Assembly: GCF_003206715.1 (NCBI RefSeq)
Contig: NZ_PZJU01000002.1
Location: forward strand, 62,001-126,000
Length of the DNA stretch: 64,000 bases
Direction of reading: 5' to 3'
DNA from: Salinicola peritrichatus
Lineage (GTDB): Bacteria > Pseudomonadota > Gammaproteobacteria > Pseudomonadales > Halomonadaceae
Shown here: in pieces, positions 29,801 through 36,832 of the stretch
Numbering within the stretch: position 1 is the first letter of the stretch
How the letters are laid out: each line of letters begins with the position of its first letter
The notes under the pieces: model-generated
Databases searched by the model: none
Seen by the model: the letters and a program-made list of their open reading frames with translations, nothing else
What the model was told of the DNA's origin: nothing
Made by a program: the position numbers and the translations under genes

Positions 29801-29940
29801 CCGGCCCGCCGGAGCAAGAGATCGAACACCGCCGCGCGGCGGCGCAGAAACGCGCCAATCAACGGGCCGCGCTGGCGACCGGCGCGCTGGTGGCCGGCGG
29901 CCTGCTGCTATGGAAACTGAATCGAGGCCGCCGGGGCTGA
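26833..29940 (+). CDS. ydiJ: FAD- and Fe-S-containing D-2-hydroxyacid dehydrogenase (YdiJ family) with C-terminal hydrophobic tail
   Basis: A 1035-residue fusion. The N-terminal half is a FAD-linked oxidase of the D-lactate/D-2-hydroxyglutarate dehydrogenase type (PCMH domain with LSRGAGTSLSGETV and VGGNVGNNSCGIHS; C-terminal cap with GSLSGEHGDGQAR). The second half has two 4Fe-4S clusters (GRCRSDEGGTMCPSY; CLACKGCKGDCPV) and two CCG-domain motifs (GLCCGRPFYDFG; DSGCCGMSGSFG). YdiJ homologues oxidise D-2-hydroxyacids and pass electrons to the quinone pool. The last 25 residues (ATGALVAGGLLLWKL then basic) look like a membrane anchor, which I do not remember from E. coli YdiJ. Its Shine-Dalgarno AAGGAG is the target duplication of MITE 1, so transcription must cross or start in that element. 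Confidence 0.9.
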   Translation: MTDLQTSAPQEALHGSPKAPPDERHDLARELAAAIDGEVRFDAGSRALYANDASNYRQPPIGVTIPRTIDDVIAIHRICRAHDVPILSRGAGTSLSGETVNHAVVIDHSKYLDKIVDIDAENRLVTVEPGVINDKVNQALGPYGLVFPPDPSTHKWCTVGGNVGNNSCGIHSVQAQFYGHGPRSSDNVHSLDILTYDGVRMTLKDRYSEDEIDAIISAGGRQGEIFARLKALRDEYAEQIRQYYPRIENMPRRVSGYNLDDLLPENGFNLASALCGTEGTCMTVLHATLKLTENVKHRTLAVIGFEDIAAAGDHAEEIMKARPIAVEGIDHRLFSDEIKQHMHEGVLRHLPEGCAYLLVEFGGADAEETDNKARDLIEEMKRTRSAPTGYQIIDDKAHADQLWTVREAGLGATAFPPPDKHPHWPGWEDSAVSPKDVGNYVRDLHKLYDKYGYVGALYGHFGQGCIHSRIDFDLRSEEGVTKFRAFMQEAAELVVSYGGSLSGEHGDGQARAELLDRMYGKQLVDAFREFKRIWDPRWRMNPGKVVDPYRLDDNLRLIHYHPIEPQTGFAFPDDSRRFSEAVIRCVGVGRCRSDEGGTMCPSYMVTREEKHTTRGRARLLFEMMDGGVIKDGWRSEEVKESLDLCLACKGCKGDCPVSVDMATYKAEFLSHYYEGRLRPIPHYAFGFIDRWSRLASKLPALTNFVTQAPVLRSLAKRAVSMPEQRRVPIYAPETFKAWFAKRAVVNPQGTPVMLWVDTFNNHFYPDTAQAATEVLEAAGYRVVPPPEGLCCGRPFYDFGMLDNAKAYLHNVMNVLREQIDSGMPIIGLEPSCISVFRDELTNLFPDDHRAQRLRENSLMLSEFLIHHAEGYEPPRFHRKALIHGHCYHKAIVHLDAEKKLFDKMGLDYEVLDSGCCGMSGSFGFEREKYGVSIAAGERVLLPRVRDADNETLIIANGFSCREQIAQTTPRRALHIAEVLRMALHHGPVTAGPPEQEIEHRRAAAQKRANQRAALATGALVAGGLLLWKLNRGRRG

Positions 29941-29983
29941 ATGCCTGCCAACCATGCGTTTTCGACAGCGGAAAGGAGTCCCT

Positions 29984-31015
29984 ATGCGATCCCAACAGCG
30001 TCAGGAAATCGTCGTCATCACCGGTGCCGGCGCCGGGCTCGGACGTGCCACGGCCCGCGAGTTCGCCCGGCACGGTGCGCAGCTCGGCCTGATCGCGCGC
30101 AGCCAGGCGCGGCTGGAGGCGGTCAAGAGCGAGGTGGAAGCCCTCGGTGGCCGTGCCGTCGCGATCAGCGCCGACGTTGCCGATGCCGGTCAGGTCGAAC
30201 GGGCCGCCGAGCGCATCGAAGCCGAACTCGGCCCGATCGATATCTGGGTCAACGACGCCATGACCACGGTGTTCTCCCCTTTCCACGAGATGAGCGCCGA
30301 GGAGTTCCAGCGCGTGACCGAAGTCACCTATCTGGGCAACGTCAACGGCACGCGGGCGGCGCTCAAGCGCATGCGCCCGCGTGACCGGGGCACCATCGTT
30401 CAGGTCGGCTCGGCGCTCGCTTACCGGCCGATCCCGCTGCAGACTGCCTACTGCGGCGCCAAGCATGCGATCAAGGGCTATACCGAAGGGCTGCGCTGCG
30501 AACTGCTCAGCGAAGGCAGCCAAGTGCATGTGACGATCGTCGAAATGCCGGGGCTGAACACGCCGCAGTTCGACTGGTGCAGGAATCACCTGCCCAAGCG
30601 CGCTCGCCCCGTCGCCCCGGTTTATCAACCCGAAGTCGGTGCCCGCGCGATCTACTGGGCGGCGCATCATCGCCGCCGTCAACTCTATGTAGGCATTTCG
30701 TCGCTGTTGACGATCTGGGGCAACAGGATTGCGCCGGGCCTGCTGGACCGCTACCTGGCCCGCAACGCGGTCGGCGGCCAGCAGACATCCGAGGACGAAA
30801 TGCCCGAGCGCGCCGACAACCTATGGCAACCGGTCAAGGGGGACCAAGGCGCGCGCGGGCGTTTTAATCGCCAGGCGCACGCCGGCAGCATGCAACTGCA
30901 AATGACCACTCATCGCCGCGAGATCGGCCTTGCCGCGGGCGCCGCGGTGCTTTTCGGTGCGGTGGTATGCCGTGCACGCCACAAGCGGCGCAAGCGTCTC
31001 GCCAAGCGGCATTGA
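29984..31015 (+). CDS. Short-chain dehydrogenase/reductase with C-terminal hydrophobic tail
   Basis: A 343-residue NAD(P)-dependent oxidoreductase. The cofactor motif is TGAGAGLGRA (residues about 14-23), the catalytic Ser lies in VQVGSALAYRP and the Tyr/Lys pair in YCGAKHAIKG. The family core ends near residue 260. A basic linker follows and then a hydrophobic stretch (IGLAAGAAVLFGAVV) with an Arg/Lys-rich end, consistent with a tail anchor. ATG 29984 follows a strong AAAGGAG (29972-29978). It is 43 bp after ydiJ on the same strand and probably cotranscribed, and the shared tail design suggests both act at the inner membrane. Substrate unknown. Confidence 0.88.
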   Translation: MRSQQRQEIVVITGAGAGLGRATAREFARHGAQLGLIARSQARLEAVKSEVEALGGRAVAISADVADAGQVERAAERIEAELGPIDIWVNDAMTTVFSPFHEMSAEEFQRVTEVTYLGNVNGTRAALKRMRPRDRGTIVQVGSALAYRPIPLQTAYCGAKHAIKGYTEGLRCELLSEGSQVHVTIVEMPGLNTPQFDWCRNHLPKRARPVAPVYQPEVGARAIYWAAHHRRRQLYVGISSLLTIWGNRIAPGLLDRYLARNAVGGQQTSEDEMPERADNLWQPVKGDQGARGRFNRQAHAGSMQLQMTTHRREIGLAAGAAVLFGAVVCRARHKRRKRLAKRH

Positions 31016-31179
31016 ATCCTTCGGCTCGAGCGAGTCCCGCCGCAGCGCAAAGGCGCAGGTCTCTTCGCCAGTGCGTAGCGCCGAAAAGCGCCTGCCAGTC
31101 ATGCCAAATAACACCTTTGGCGGCGGGCCACTGGACGTAAACTAGCGAGCATGCCCGTTTTCCAGGTAGCGAGCCGTCA

Positions 31180-31986
31180 ATGAATCCCTCTACGCTCATC
31201 GGCATGATCGCCAGCGCCCTGCTGCTGGCGACCGTGGTGCTGTTCACCGCTCAGGCCCCGAGCAGCTTCTTCAACCTGCCCGGGCTGGCGATCGTGCTCA
31301 CCGGCACCTTGGCAGCCAGTTTCATCAGCTATCCGCTGCAGGAGATGCAACGCCTGTGTCGCCAGATCGCCGTGGTGTTCCGGCGCGAAGCGCAGGCCGC
31401 GGAGCTGGATGCCGATCTCGAGCAGTTGATCGAGATGTCGCGCCACTGGAGCCGGGGCAATATTCGCGCCGTCGAGGGCGCACTGGAGAGCGCCACCAAT
31501 CCCTTTCTGCGCACCGGCATGCAGATGGTGATCGCCAATAGCCGGGAAGAAGAGATTCGCGAAATGCTGCGTTGGCGCATGGTACGGGTAAAGGCGCAGG
31601 AGCGTACCGAAGCGCATATTCTGCGCACCATGGCGATCTACGCGCCGGCGTTCGGCATGCTGGGAACGCTGGTCGGACTGATCAACATGCTGGAAGTGAT
31701 CCAGGCCGGCGACATCGCGGTCATCGGTCCGCGCCTGGCGGTGGCGCTGATGTCCACCTTCTACGGAATCCTGCTCGCCAATCTGGTGTTCAAGCCCATT
31801 GCGGTGAAGCTGGAACGCCGCACCGAAGCCCGCCTGATGGCCATGACCCTGATTCTCGAAGGCATCATGATGGTCAGCAAGCGGCGCCTGCCGACCTTCA
31901 TCGAGGAGGCGCTCAACACCTATCGCATCGAGCACCGCGACGAGATGCGTGACATGCGCCAGCCGGTCGCCACCGAAGCCTCATGA
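31180..31986 (+). CDS. MotA/PomA-family stator or proton-channel protein (orphan)
   Basis: A 268-residue inner-membrane protein of the MotA/TolQ/ExbB superfamily. It has two N-terminal helices (LIGMIASALLLATVVLF; LPGLAIVLTGTLAASF), a large cytoplasmic domain with basic and acidic helices (AQERTEAHILRTM), and two further helices (PAFGMLGTLVGLINML; VALMSTFYGILLANLVF). The Pro-Gly-Leu and GMLGTLVGLI patterns are MotA hallmarks. It overlaps the downstream MotB-like gene by ATGA. No flagellar genes are nearby, so it could be a second stator set for the flagellum or another ion-driven cell-wall-bound motor. The coupling ion cannot be read from sequence. Confidence 0.85.
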   Translation: MNPSTLIGMIASALLLATVVLFTAQAPSSFFNLPGLAIVLTGTLAASFISYPLQEMQRLCRQIAVVFRREAQAAELDADLEQLIEMSRHWSRGNIRAVEGALESATNPFLRTGMQMVIANSREEEIREMLRWRMVRVKAQERTEAHILRTMAIYAPAFGMLGTLVGLINMLEVIQAGDIAVIGPRLAVALMSTFYGILLANLVFKPIAVKLERRTEARLMAMTLILEGIMMVSKRRLPTFIEEALNTYRIEHRDEMRDMRQPVATEAS

Positions 31987-32843
31987 GCGCATCGCCTTCC
32001 TTCGCCCCCGACGGACCTTTCGCCGACCTGCTGCTCGGCGACGGCCCGTTCGACGATAGCGGACGCAGCAGCGAGAACGACTCCTGGCTGATGAGCTATC
32101 TCGACATGCTCATGCTGCTGATCACCTTTTTCGTGCTGATGCTGGCGCTCTACGGCGGTCAGTTGATGGAACCCGACCGCGCCGAGACGCCAACGATCAC
32201 CGCACTACCGGCGGTGGCGCCCGCTACGGTCGTCCCACCCAAACCCGCCTTCGTACCGATTGGCGAGTTCTATCGGCCACCCCGGCAGTTGCAGCCGGCA
32301 CCAGTAGCGCTGGACAGTGGATTCTATTCCCCCGCAAGCACGCCGCCACCGAAAGCCGTCGTCAGCGCGACACTCCCCATGCTGTTCCACGTGCCGCTGT
32401 TCGACCTGCCGGATACCCCGACGGCGGCGCTGCCGCAGATCGACGGTGTCGAGGTCACGGCGATTCCCCACGGCTTCAACCTGCGCATCCAGGATCACCT
32501 GCTGTTCGACAGCAGTGCCGTCGGACTCAGCGATAGTGGAAGACGGCTGGTCGAAAAGCTGATTCCGATGCTGCAGGAGTTCAAGAGCACCATCTCCGTC
32601 GAGGGCCACACCGACAGCGTGCCGATCTCGACCGCCCGCTTCCCCTCGAACTGGGAGCTCTCCGCCGCACGCGCCTCGGCGGTAGTGCGCGTGTTGCGCC
32701 AGGCCGGCATCGACGGCGACCGCCTGCGCGCGATCGGCTATGCCTCCACCGAGCCGCTGGCGAATAACGATACCCCCGACGGGCGGGCACGCAACCGGCG
32801 TGTGGAACTGGTGTTGCAGGAAACCACGGGGCCTGCCCGATAG
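31983..32843 (+). CDS. MotB-like protein with OmpA-type peptidoglycan-binding domain
   Basis: A 286-residue partner of the upstream MotA-like protein. A single N-terminal helix has the stator Asp near its start (SYLDMLMLLITFFVLMLAL). A Pro-rich periplasmic linker of about 120 residues follows (with PPKPAFVPIGEFYRPP), then an OmpA domain (LLFDSSAVGLSDSGRRLVEK; SVEGHTDSVPI; NWELSAARA; RNRRVELVL) that binds peptidoglycan. The ATGA overlap indicates translational coupling and a two-subunit complex. The long proline-rich linker is a notable difference from E. coli MotB. Confidence 0.85.
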   Translation: MSASPSFAPDGPFADLLLGDGPFDDSGRSSENDSWLMSYLDMLMLLITFFVLMLALYGGQLMEPDRAETPTITALPAVAPATVVPPKPAFVPIGEFYRPPRQLQPAPVALDSGFYSPASTPPPKAVVSATLPMLFHVPLFDLPDTPTAALPQIDGVEVTAIPHGFNLRIQDHLLFDSSAVGLSDSGRRLVEKLIPMLQEFKSTISVEGHTDSVPISTARFPSNWELSAARASAVVRVLRQAGIDGDRLRAIGYASTEPLANNDTPDGRARNRRVELVLQETTGPAR

Positions 32844-32906
32844 GCGGATGGTGGCTGTCCGGGGTCGCGGCGATTCCTTTGCAAGCGGGAAGCTGCGACA
32901 ATTCTG

Positions 32907-33348
32907 CGCGTCGAGAGACGTGTGCTCGGAAAACGCTGAATAAATTGGCGAGCGGTATAAAGCGCAAGGCGCACGCAGCGCAGAAACCGGAGCCTATGGG
33001 GTATAGGTGAGAGGATTTTGACCGGGCTGGCGCTCCAGCAGCGCGCACAAATTCGCCGGGAGCGAATTTGAACGGCCGCAGGCCGGCCTTCGGTGACCGC
33101 CAGGGATGGCGGTCATAGCGAAGCGATTTGACTGCGCAGACATTTAGGCAGTGTTTTCCTCGGGAAACGGGTGAGAACCCCGTACTGCCCCCGCAACGGT
33201 AATCGCGTCAGACATCACCGGGATGCGCCGCCAGGCCATCCAGCCACTGTGACCGACGGACAACGCTCAAGGGAACGTCCGTCATCATGGGAAGGCGTGA
33301 ATGTCGGATGACCCAGGGTCATCGCGCGAGAGTCCGGAGACCGGCGCG
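32907..33348 (+). ncRNA. Cobalamin riboswitch upstream of btuB, apparently split by a MITE
   Basis: The conserved core is clear. GGGAAACGGGTGAGAA lies at 33162-33177, CTGCCCCCGCAACGGTAA near 33185-33202, the B12 box GCCACTGTG at 33243-33251, GGGAAGGCG at 33289-33297 and AGTCCGGAGACCGGC at 33331-33345. A possible closing helix pairs CGCGTCG (32907-32913) with CGGCGCG (33342-33348). This would place MITE 2 (32929-33158) inside the 5' part of the aptamer. The core to the right of the MITE is certain; the left limit and P2 are inferred. In this class cobalamin binding represses translation or transcription of btuB. Confidence 0.85.
32929..33158. mobile_element. MITE-like element 2 (230 bp) in the btuB leader
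   Basis: Its ends are nearly identical to MITE 1 (GAAAACGCTGAATAAATT left; CAGACATTTAGGCAGTGTTT right). It is flanked by a 4-bp duplication CTCG (32925-32928 and 33159-33162). The middle is longer than in MITE 1 and adds hairpins: AAATTCGC/GCGAATTT near 33053-33070, and an 8-bp stem GACCGCCA/TGGCGGTC at 33095-33114 whose loop on the minus strand is TCCC. Confidence 0.8.
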
Positions 33349-33529
33349 TTTCTCCTCACTGGCTGATGCGGAGGGCTCATCCAGTGGCGACGCGCCTTGC
33401 GCCCCTCGGTCGAGCTTGGGCGGCGGCCTCGTCACCTCATGTCCTCCCATCGCGTACTCGAATAACCGGCAATGCTCGCCGCCATCCACCGTGGGCGGCG
33501 TTGCCGATACGCGCTTGGGGATCCAATAC

Positions 33530-35371
33530 ATGCGTTCCAATAAACGTTCCATCGCCCGGGGTGTGGCGCTGGCAACCGCCTTCTCTAGTCTGGCCGTTCA
33601 GGCCGCCGATCGACTCGATGACGTCCAGGTCACGGCCAACCGCCTGCCGCAGTCGCAGACCGACGTGCTGGCCAGCACCACCATCATCGACCGCGACGAG
33701 ATCGAGCGCAGCCAGGCCGATAGCGTGATCGAGCTGCTGCAAGGGCGCGCCGGGGTCGAGATCGCCCAGACCGGTGCGCCGGGCGGCCTTACCAGCCTGT
33801 TCCTGCGTGGCAGCGAGTCGGATCACAGCGTCATTCTGGTCGATGGCGTGCGCATCAACTCGGCTACCAGCGGCGGCGCCAGCCTCGAATTCCTGCCCGT
33901 CGAGGCAATCCAGCGCATCGAGATCGTGCGTGGCCCCCGGGCCGCGGCTTATGGCGCCGATGCCATCGGCGGCGTGATCCAGATATTCACCCGCCGGGGC
34001 GGCGAAGGCACCCAGGCCACGCTTAACCTGAGAGCCGGGGAAGACAGTACCGGCAAACAGAACCTGTTCGTCTCCACCGGCGATGCCGATACCCGCTTGA
34101 ACGCCAGCCTGTTCCATCGCGACGGTGACGGCTTCAATGCCACCCAGGCGGATACCAGTGGCGAACGCGACGGGTTCGAGCGCAGCGGGGGCCAGATCGG
34201 CCTGTCGTACCGTTTCAATGATCGGACCAGCCTGAGTTTCAACGCCCTGCGCCAAAACGTCGACACCGAGTACGACGACTGCTATCCGGCCGGCGCGGCT
34301 TCCCAGGATTGCCGGACCAAGGGGTATCTGCAGACTTTCGGCGGCCAGCTCGATGTCTCTCTCGACAGCGACTGGGACATGGTGATCACCGCCGGGCATT
34401 TCGATGAAAAACGCGAAGAGCGCTATGACGATATCCGTAACAGCAGCACCGAGTCCCACCGCAACGAACTCGGGCTACAGCACCGCTTCAGCCATACCAA
34501 TGGCGTGGACGTACTGGGGATCGATTATCGTCAGGAACGGCTCGACTACGACGACTATGCCTACGGTTCCCAATACCAGAAGGAGAGTCGCGAGAACTAC
34601 GGCATCTATGCCATGGCCCAGCGTCAGTACGGTGCCCATGAGTTCTCCGGCTCGCTGCGCTACGACGACGATTCCCGCTTCGGCGACGAAACCACCGGCA
34701 ATCTGGGGTACGCTTATCATCTGACCCAGGCACAGCGTATCGGCGTCAGCTACGGTACGGCGTTCAAGGCACCCAACCTGGTCGATCTCTATGGCCCCTA
34801 CGGGACCAACCCGGATCTCGATGCCGAAACCTCGAAGAACCTGGAAGCCTTCTGGGCGCTGGATCATGGGCCCTGGAATGCCCGTATCACGGCCTTCGAG
34901 AGCCGCATCGACGACCTGATCAGCTATGATTCGGTGACCTATATCCCGTATAACGTGGACAAGTCCCGCATTCGTGGCATCGAGTTGAGCGGCGGCTGGC
35001 AACGCGATGGTTTCGCGCTGCGCGCCAGCCTGACCCACCAGGACCCCGAGGACCGCGACACCGGCGAGCGCCTCAAGCGGCGTGCCAAGACCTTCGGCCG
35101 CCTCGACGCCGACTACAGTCTGGCGGCCTGGTCCTTCGGCGCCACGCTGCGTGCCGCCGGCGACCGTCGGGACACCCAGTTCTCCTATCCCTACGGAGAC
35201 ACCAGCGTGGCCGGCTACGGCGTGACCGACCTGCGCACGGCCTGGCAGGTCACGCCAAAGATCGAACTCTCGGCCAAGCTGGAAAACGTTTTCGACAAGG
35301 ATTACGAACTGGCGGACGGCTACAACACCCAGGACCGCTATTTCGAGGCCGGCGTGAAACTCAGCCTCTAA
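33530..35371 (+). CDS. btuB: TonB-dependent vitamin B12 outer-membrane receptor
   Basis: A TonB-dependent barrel for cobalamin uptake, 613 residues against 614 in E. coli BtuB. A signal peptide (MRSNKRSIARGVALATAFSS to VQA) is followed by a TonB-box-like DDVQVTA. The plug domain has STTIIDRDEIERSQADSVIE and GSESDHSVILVDGVRIN, and the barrel ends with the aromatic-region motif YFEAGVKLSL. ATG 33530 is chosen because the frame upstream runs through the riboswitch and encodes nothing conserved. Control by the cobalamin riboswitch is expected. cobO and btuF lie about 10 kb downstream in the window. Confidence 0.94.
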   Translation: MRSNKRSIARGVALATAFSSLAVQAADRLDDVQVTANRLPQSQTDVLASTTIIDRDEIERSQADSVIELLQGRAGVEIAQTGAPGGLTSLFLRGSESDHSVILVDGVRINSATSGGASLEFLPVEAIQRIEIVRGPRAAAYGADAIGGVIQIFTRRGGEGTQATLNLRAGEDSTGKQNLFVSTGDADTRLNASLFHRDGDGFNATQADTSGERDGFERSGGQIGLSYRFNDRTSLSFNALRQNVDTEYDDCYPAGAASQDCRTKGYLQTFGGQLDVSLDSDWDMVITAGHFDEKREERYDDIRNSSTESHRNELGLQHRFSHTNGVDVLGIDYRQERLDYDDYAYGSQYQKESRENYGIYAMAQRQYGAHEFSGSLRYDDDSRFGDETTGNLGYAYHLTQAQRIGVSYGTAFKAPNLVDLYGPYGTNPDLDAETSKNLEAFWALDHGPWNARITAFESRIDDLISYDSVTYIPYNVDKSRIRGIELSGGWQRDGFALRASLTHQDPEDRDTGERLKRRAKTFGRLDADYSLAAWSFGATLRAAGDRRDTQFSYPYGDTSVAGYGVTDLRTAWQVTPKIELSAKLENVFDKDYELADGYNTQDRYFEAGVKLSL

Positions 35372-35410
35372 GCTGCGAAGGTCGGGATATTCGCGCCATT
35401 CAGCAAAACA

Positions 35411-35468
35411 GCCGGTTTTGGGGTTTCGCTCGTAGCTCGTAGCTGCATTTTACAGCCCCAAAACCGGC
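35411..35468. repeat. 13-bp perfect inverted repeat enclosing GCTCGTA heptamers, after btuB
   Basis: The arms GCCGGTTTTGGGG (35411-35423) and CCCCAAAACCGGC (35456-35468) are perfectly complementary. The 32-nt loop contains two GCTCGTA heptamers (35428-35441). It lies 40 bp beyond the btuB stop and may act as a terminator or RNA-stability element; no T-run follows. Confidence 0.6.
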
Positions 35469-35469
35469 G

Positions 35470-35532
35470 CCCTCTTCCCTCTTCCCTCTTCCCTCTTCCC
35501 TCTTCCCTCTTCCCTCTTCCCTCTTCCCTCTT
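35470..35532. repeat. Heptanucleotide tandem repeat, CCCTCTT x 9
   Basis: Nine uninterrupted copies of CCCTCTT span 35470-35532. The complement AAGAGGG occurs three times at 10554-10574, and degenerate forms at about 905-935. The array ends 30 bp before the LexA box of the radical SAM gene, so copy-number change could alter the promoter spacing of that gene. Confidence 0.9.
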
Positions 35533-35562
35533 AAACACTTTCTCCCCGACCGCGCGGAGTGA

Positions 35563-35582
35563 TACTGTACATATAAACAGCA
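35563..35582 (+). promoter_or_regulatory. LexA (SOS) box
   Basis: TACTGTACATATAAACAGCA matches the gammaproteobacterial SOS consensus (CTGT-N8-ACAG with AT-rich middle, TA flanks) and ends 13 bases before the start codon of the PA0069-type gene. From memory, PA0069 is in the published P. aeruginosa LexA regulon, which agrees with this site. Confidence 0.85.
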
Positions 35583-35595
35583 TCCGAGAAACGCC

Positions 35596-36672
35596 ATGCC
35601 ACACGATCCGCAACGTCATCATGCCCTGAAAGGCCGCGGCGCGACCTACAATCCGGACAACCGTTTCCAGCCGACCCACAGCGTGGCCGAGGACGACGGC
35701 TGGTGGCAGGAGGAACTACCCGCCCGCGTGGCAACACAGGTCCAGCTCGAAACGCCGCGCTCGGCACTGTCGTGGAACCAGTCACCCGATGTCGGCTTCG
35801 ACCGTTCGCTCAACCCCTACCGTGGCTGCGAGCATGGCTGCATCTATTGCTACGCCCGCCCGAGCCATGCCTACTGGGATCTCTCCCCGGGTATCGATTT
35901 CGAGACCCGGCTGATCGCCAAGACCGGCATGGTGGAGCGATTGCGCGAGGAGCTTTGCAAGCCGAACTATGCATGCCGTCCGATCAACCTCTCCGGCAAT
36001 ACCGACTGCTACCAGCCGATCGAGGCCGAGTACGGCACGACACGCGCACTGCTGGAGCTACTGCTCGAGTGCCGCCATCCGGTCACGCTGGTGACCAAGA
36101 GCGCGCTGATTCTGCGCGACCGCGAGCTGCTCGCCGAGATGGCGCGCGAGCGGCTGGTCCGGGTGTTCGTCAGCCTGACCACGCTGGACAACGGACTGAA
36201 ACGCTCGCTGGAACCGCGCACGGCCTCTCCGGCGGCTCGCTTGAAGGTCATTCGCGAACTGAGCGCCTGCGGCATTCCGGTCGGTGTGCTGGTCGCGCCG
36301 GTCATCCCGGCGATCAACGACAGCGAGATCGAGACGATTCTGGCTCGGGCCGCGGAGGCCGGCGCCGGTAACGCCGGCTGGGTGCTGCTGCGGTTGCCAC
36401 GGGAGGTGGCACCGCTGTTCGAGGCCTGGCTCGAGGAGCACTATCCCGAGCGGGCCGGCAAGGTGATGAGCCTGATCCGGCAGTCCCGAGGCGGCAATGA
36501 CAACGACAGCCGCTTCGGCCATCGCATGCGTGGCGAGGGATTGTTCGTCGACATGATCGGCCAGCGCTTTCGTCGCGCGGCACGCCAACACTGCCTCGAC
36601 CGCCGGCCGGATCGCGGCCTCGACGTCAGCCGTTTCCGGCCTCCCCGCGCCCAGGGAGATCTTTTCGTCTGA
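35596..36672 (+). CDS. PA0069-family radical SAM protein, SOS-regulated
   Basis: A 358-residue radical SAM enzyme. The cluster-binding motif is CEHGCIYCYARPSH (Cys-x3-Cys-x2-Cys, about residues 78-85), preceded by SLNPYRGCEHG as in spore-photoproduct-lyase-like proteins. The barrel has INLSGNTDCYQPIE and LVTKSALILRDRELL. Its substrate is unknown. The LexA box just upstream indicates induction by DNA damage, so a DNA- or nucleotide-repair role is a reasonable guess, not shown by sequence. The start is fixed by the box position and the first conserved residues (LKGRGATYNPDNRF). Confidence 0.9.
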   Translation: MPHDPQRHHALKGRGATYNPDNRFQPTHSVAEDDGWWQEELPARVATQVQLETPRSALSWNQSPDVGFDRSLNPYRGCEHGCIYCYARPSHAYWDLSPGIDFETRLIAKTGMVERLREELCKPNYACRPINLSGNTDCYQPIEAEYGTTRALLELLLECRHPVTLVTKSALILRDRELLAEMARERLVRVFVSLTTLDNGLKRSLEPRTASPAARLKVIRELSACGIPVGVLVAPVIPAINDSEIETILARAAEAGAGNAGWVLLRLPREVAPLFEAWLEEHYPERAGKVMSLIRQSRGGNDNDSRFGHRMRGEGLFVDMIGQRFRRAARQHCLDRRPDRGLDVSRFRPPRAQGDLFV

Positions 36673-36732
36673 GTTCGCCGATTCCGCGCGGTTCACGCCC
36701 GTCAGCGACACTTCATAACGGCATCGAGGCCC

Positions 36733-36749
36733 ATTAAGATTGCTTTAAG
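36733..36749 (+). promoter_or_regulatory. PmrA-box-like direct repeat upstream of the GT2 gene
   Basis: Two hexamers, ATTAAG and TTTAAG, are separated by five bases (11-bp period), the (C/T)TTAA(G/T)-N5-(C/T)TTAA(G/T) pattern used by PmrA/BasR-type response regulators. It lies 84 bp before the proposed GT2 start. The local response regulator is the obvious candidate binder. Confidence 0.5.
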
Positions 36750-36832
36750 GTTGTCTCGCCACCATGGCAGGGCTCAAGGCCACCGCCGTTTCGGCGACGG
36801 CTCCCAGGCCCATCGTCAGGAACCCAGCTTCG

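Noticed and set aside
33287-33529. Longer btuB start at 33287
   Set aside because: This stretch is the 3' part of the cobalamin riboswitch and leader; the signal peptide begins at ATG 33530.
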